This document shows, one piece after another, positions 5,666 to 7,607 of a DNA stretch of 7,607 bases (position 1 is its first letter; each line of letters starts with the position of its first letter). Origin of the DNA: RGIG5057 sp036653755 (GTDB lineage: Bacteria > Bacillota > Clostridia > TANB77 > CAG-465); assembly GCA_036653755.1 (NCBI GenBank), contig JAVVTJ010000048.1, positions 1 to 7,607 on the forward strand. The letters are read 5' to 3'. The notes beneath the pieces were generated by a model. The model did no database searches. It was not told the origin of the DNA and saw nothing but the letters and a program-made list of their open reading frames with translations. A program made the position numbers and the translations under genes.

Positions 5666-5689
5666 ACAAACACAGCTCTTCGCTCTAGT

Positions 5690-5945
5690 TTAGATTCCTA
5701 TTTGGTATGGACTTTCCTGCGTACCTTCTCCTGCTGTTACTTTGATTCCAGATTTTAGAGAAACTACAGCCCCCACCCCGAAAGTACTGCTATTTTCGTA
5801 GGTATTACCACCATTATTCAGTAGATACAAGTAGTTATTGTTGACGCCATCGTCGATGTATACATAACGCACGATGAAGGCAGAGATAACAGAACCCTGC
5901 TCCACCTCACGAGAGCCAAGCCATGTCCAGTCATCCAAGCGTATT
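5690..5945 (-). other. GC-shifted 3' segment of the surface-protein gene (putative variable end)
   Basis: My hand count gives about 45% GC for 5701-5940 against about 29% for the next 240 bp (5941-6180) of the same gene. The change falls near 5945, within residues SVAGIRLDDW. Codons switch from A/T-ending to many NNC codons (GGC, ATC, GCC, TTC, TAC, GAC, GTC, AAC). The segment encodes the last 85 residues or so, including DWTWLGSREVE, FIVRYVY and VVSLKSGIKV. It looks like a piece with a different recent history from the rest of the gene. Confidence 0.6.
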
Positions 5946-7607
5946 CCTGCTACACTTAATGCATATATATCATTTTGGTAATATGTATCATTTAATCGCA
6001 CATCCTTTGCATTTGCATTCCATACTATACCACTATCTCCTATATTTCCTATACTTTGACTTGTTGTTCCTATACTTCTTCCACTTGTTGCATATGTTGT
6101 ATTTACATACCTACTACATACATTATTTAATATATTTACTGCATTTATATAATCTGCTTTTCCTATCATTGTTAAATTCTGCACACTTTTTGCTGATACT
6201 ATTTCTACTATTCCAGATTTATTTGTAAGTACTCTCCATCCTCCTGAATATCCATTTATTGTTGGATATGCTATATAATCACCTGGTTTTACTCTTTTGG
6301 CTATTATATTTGCATCATCCAATGTTGTTATATTTTTAGTAATTGCTCTAACGTTTCCAGCATGGTCTGTAACTCTAACTTCCACATTATATGTTGTATT
6401 TGATGCTAAATTTGGTATTGTTGCATTTTGTGATGAAATTCCTGGATCATTCCACCATACTCCTGGTATATGATGTCTATAACTTACTATACCTGAATTA
6501 TCTCCTGATGTTACTCCTGTTATTGTTATTGAGTTTGATGTAACTGTATATCCAAAATCACTAATCCATGGTAATTCTGTATCCATATGTATATGATTTA
6601 CTCCTGTCCATCCACTTACATTTCCTGCTCCATCTACTGCTCTATATCTATCTGTACATGTATTATATCCATTTTCCGGTATAAAGTTACTACCTATTTC
6701 TCTATTTACATTTCCATCTGAATAATGATTAGTTTGATATTTCCATATTCCTGTTGCACTATCTGTTGAATTTAATGATAAATTATAGTTATTCTTCCAA
6801 CAACATGTATTTGCTCCTGAATTATATACTACATTTGGTACTGTTGGAGCTACTGTATCTGAATATACTCTTAATTCATCACTTTGTGTCCAATTTCCTG
6901 ACTCATCTCCTGACCATACATATATTGAATTCCACACATTTTGTGCTAAATTTATAATTAAGCTCCAATATCCATTCGAATCTGCTGATGTTACTATTGG
7001 ATCATTGCTTACTGAATAATTTCTTAAATGTACTATTGTTCCTGGATCTACTCTTCCTTCTATTTTTATTTCCCACCACCACATTGTTATATTATCTGTA
7101 TTGCTTATTCCTGTATCATGTCCATTTATTAAGTCTGGTAATGTAGGTTTAGAAGGTGCTACTGCATCTCTTCTTATTATATATGAATTACTTGATTCAC
7201 TTATATTTCCTACATTATCTATTGCTCGTATATTGAAAGTCCACTGTCCATCCCAGTTTATTACCCATGGATTTGGACAATCTGACCAATTTATACCATT
7301 ATCCACTGTGTATTGATATTTATTTATTCCACTTTGTGTATCACTGCTGCTAAATGTTTGTGTCACATTTCCATTTGTCCAATTACCACTTACATATCCA
7401 TTTAAATTTACAATTACTTTTGTAGGAGATGTTTTATCTATTTTTGTTACATTATATGAATTTGATCCTATTTCATCATCTAGTGCTATATTATATACTC
7501 TTCCATGTATTGTTACATTTGTATCTACTACAACTACATTTGTATATTTTGCCCAATTTCCACTTCCTATTTTATATTGTAATTCATATCCGCTTGGTAC
7601 ATTTGCA
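5690..7607 (-). CDS. Large secreted Ig-like repeat protein, 5' end outside the window
   Basis: The frame is open from the window edge (first full codon at 7606) to a TAA at 5692-5690. The GTG at 7366 is internal: about 80 codons upstream of it continue the same kind of sequence (YNVTKIDKTSPTKV), so it is not the start. Bacterial Ig-like or FN3-like repeats are marked by the recurring junction D-x-(T/V)-x-P at about 7435, 7168 (DAVAPSKP), 6859 (DTVAPTVP) and 6583 (DTELPW), and by motifs such as IDNVGN and VDGAGN. From about 6295 a different module begins (KPGDYIAYP, GGWRVLTNK). It ends with WTWLGSREVE and VVSLKSGIKVTAGEGTQESP, resembling C-terminal C-type-lectin-like modules of surface proteins in gut Firmicutes. 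The protein is rich in Trp, Asn and Tyr and likely cell-surface. No signal peptide or anchor is seen because the N-terminus is missing. Confidence 0.8.
   Translation of the reverse strand, partial: ANVPSGYELQYKIGSGNWAKYTNVVVVDTNVTIHGRVYNIALDDEIGSNSYNVTKIDKTSPTKVIVNLNGYVSGNWTNGNVTQTFSSSDTQSGINKYQYTVDNGINWSDCPNPWVINWDGQWTFNIRAIDNVGNISESSNSYIIRRDAVAPSKPTLPDLINGHDTGISNTDNITMWWWEIKIEGRVDPGTIVHLRNYSVSNDPIVTSADSNGYWSLIINLAQNVWNSIYVWSGDESGNWTQSDELRVYSDTVAPTVPNVVYNSGANTCCWKNNYNLSLNSTDSATGIWKYQTNHYSDGNVNREIGSNFIPENGYNTCTDRYRAVDGAGNVSGWTGVNHIHMDTELPWISDFGYTVTSNSITITGVTSGDNSGIVSYRHHIPGVWWNDPGISSQNATIPNLASNTTYNVEVRVTDHAGNVRAITKNITTLDDANIIAKRVKPGDYIAYPTINGYSGGWRVLTNKSGIVEIVSAKSVQNLTMIGKADYINAVNILNNVCSRYVNTTYATSGRSIGTTSQSIGNIGDSGIVWNANAKDVRLNDTYYQNDIYALSVAGIRLDDWTWLGSREVEQGSVISAFIVRYVYIDDGVNNNYLYLLNNGGNTYENSSTFGVGAVVSLKSGIKVTAGEGTQESPYQIGI

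Noticed and set aside
5923..6228. Plus-strand open frame of 101 codons opposite the surface-protein gene
   Set aside because: It is the complement of a well-supported coding frame. Its composition (Leu, Tyr, His runs) reflects antisense of Asn/Thr/Gly codons, and no ribosome-binding site is seen.
6754..6957. Plus-strand open frame of 67 codons
   Set aside because: It is a shadow of the Ig-like repeat coding sequence, with the same low-complexity Leu/Asn/Tyr composition and no start signals.
7101..7316. Plus-strand open frame of 71 codons
   Set aside because: It lies antisense within the same surface-protein gene and has no ribosome-binding site or recognisable domain.
7366..7366. GTG at 7366 as the start of the surface protein
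   Set aside because: The frame is open to the window edge with continuing Ig-like sequence, so the gene is 5'-truncated by the window and this GTG is an internal valine.

Overview
The window is very AT-rich, with A/T-ending codons and strong Shine-Dalgarno sites. It carries an ireB-ruvX (yrzL-yqgF) pair, which is typical of Firmicutes. All tryptophans I checked are TGG, so the standard bacterial code fits. My best guess is an uncultured gut-type low-GC Clostridia or Bacilli relative; that is inference, not proof. Every supported intact gene lies on the minus strand, so transcription runs from high to low coordinates.

Layout along the direction of transcription: (1) 7607-5690, the 3' part of a large secreted Ig-like repeat protein whose 5' end lies outside the window. 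Its C-terminal module ends in a segment of about 250 bp with clearly higher GC than the rest of the gene. (2) 5689-5228, a gene-free stretch. It holds a hairpin with a perfect extended -10 box in its loop, and a 267-bp IS-derived element with 12-bp inverted ends and an 8-bp target duplication. The element sits in the loop of a former intrinsic terminator and contains the tail of a transposase gene on the plus strand. (3) 5227-4351, two adjacent half-size TauE/SafE-type (TSUP) membrane proteins and a 45-residue YtxH-like protein, closed by a strong terminator (4340-4311).

(4) 4266-330, a likely single operon that starts at a good sigma-A promoter (4266-4238). Its genes are a small VirB2/TrbC-like membrane protein, a CpaE/TadZ-like receiver-plus-ATPase protein broken by a +1 frameshift near 3575, a membrane-anchored GAF plus degenerate GGDEF protein, IreB and RuvX. 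The gaps are only 3 to 14 nt and most ribosome-binding sites overlap the preceding stop codon. (5) 329-1, a second promoter (300-272) followed by about 265 nt with no credible gene, which is either a long leader or a non-coding RNA.

The operon joins what looks like polar pilus or secretion-machine parts (CpaE/TadZ-like ATPase, pilin-like membrane protein, non-catalytic GGDEF) to two housekeeping genes. The most interesting regions are the GC-shifted C-terminal end of the surface protein, a candidate for cassette exchange or retroelement-driven diversification, and the mobile-element insertion into a terminator loop.
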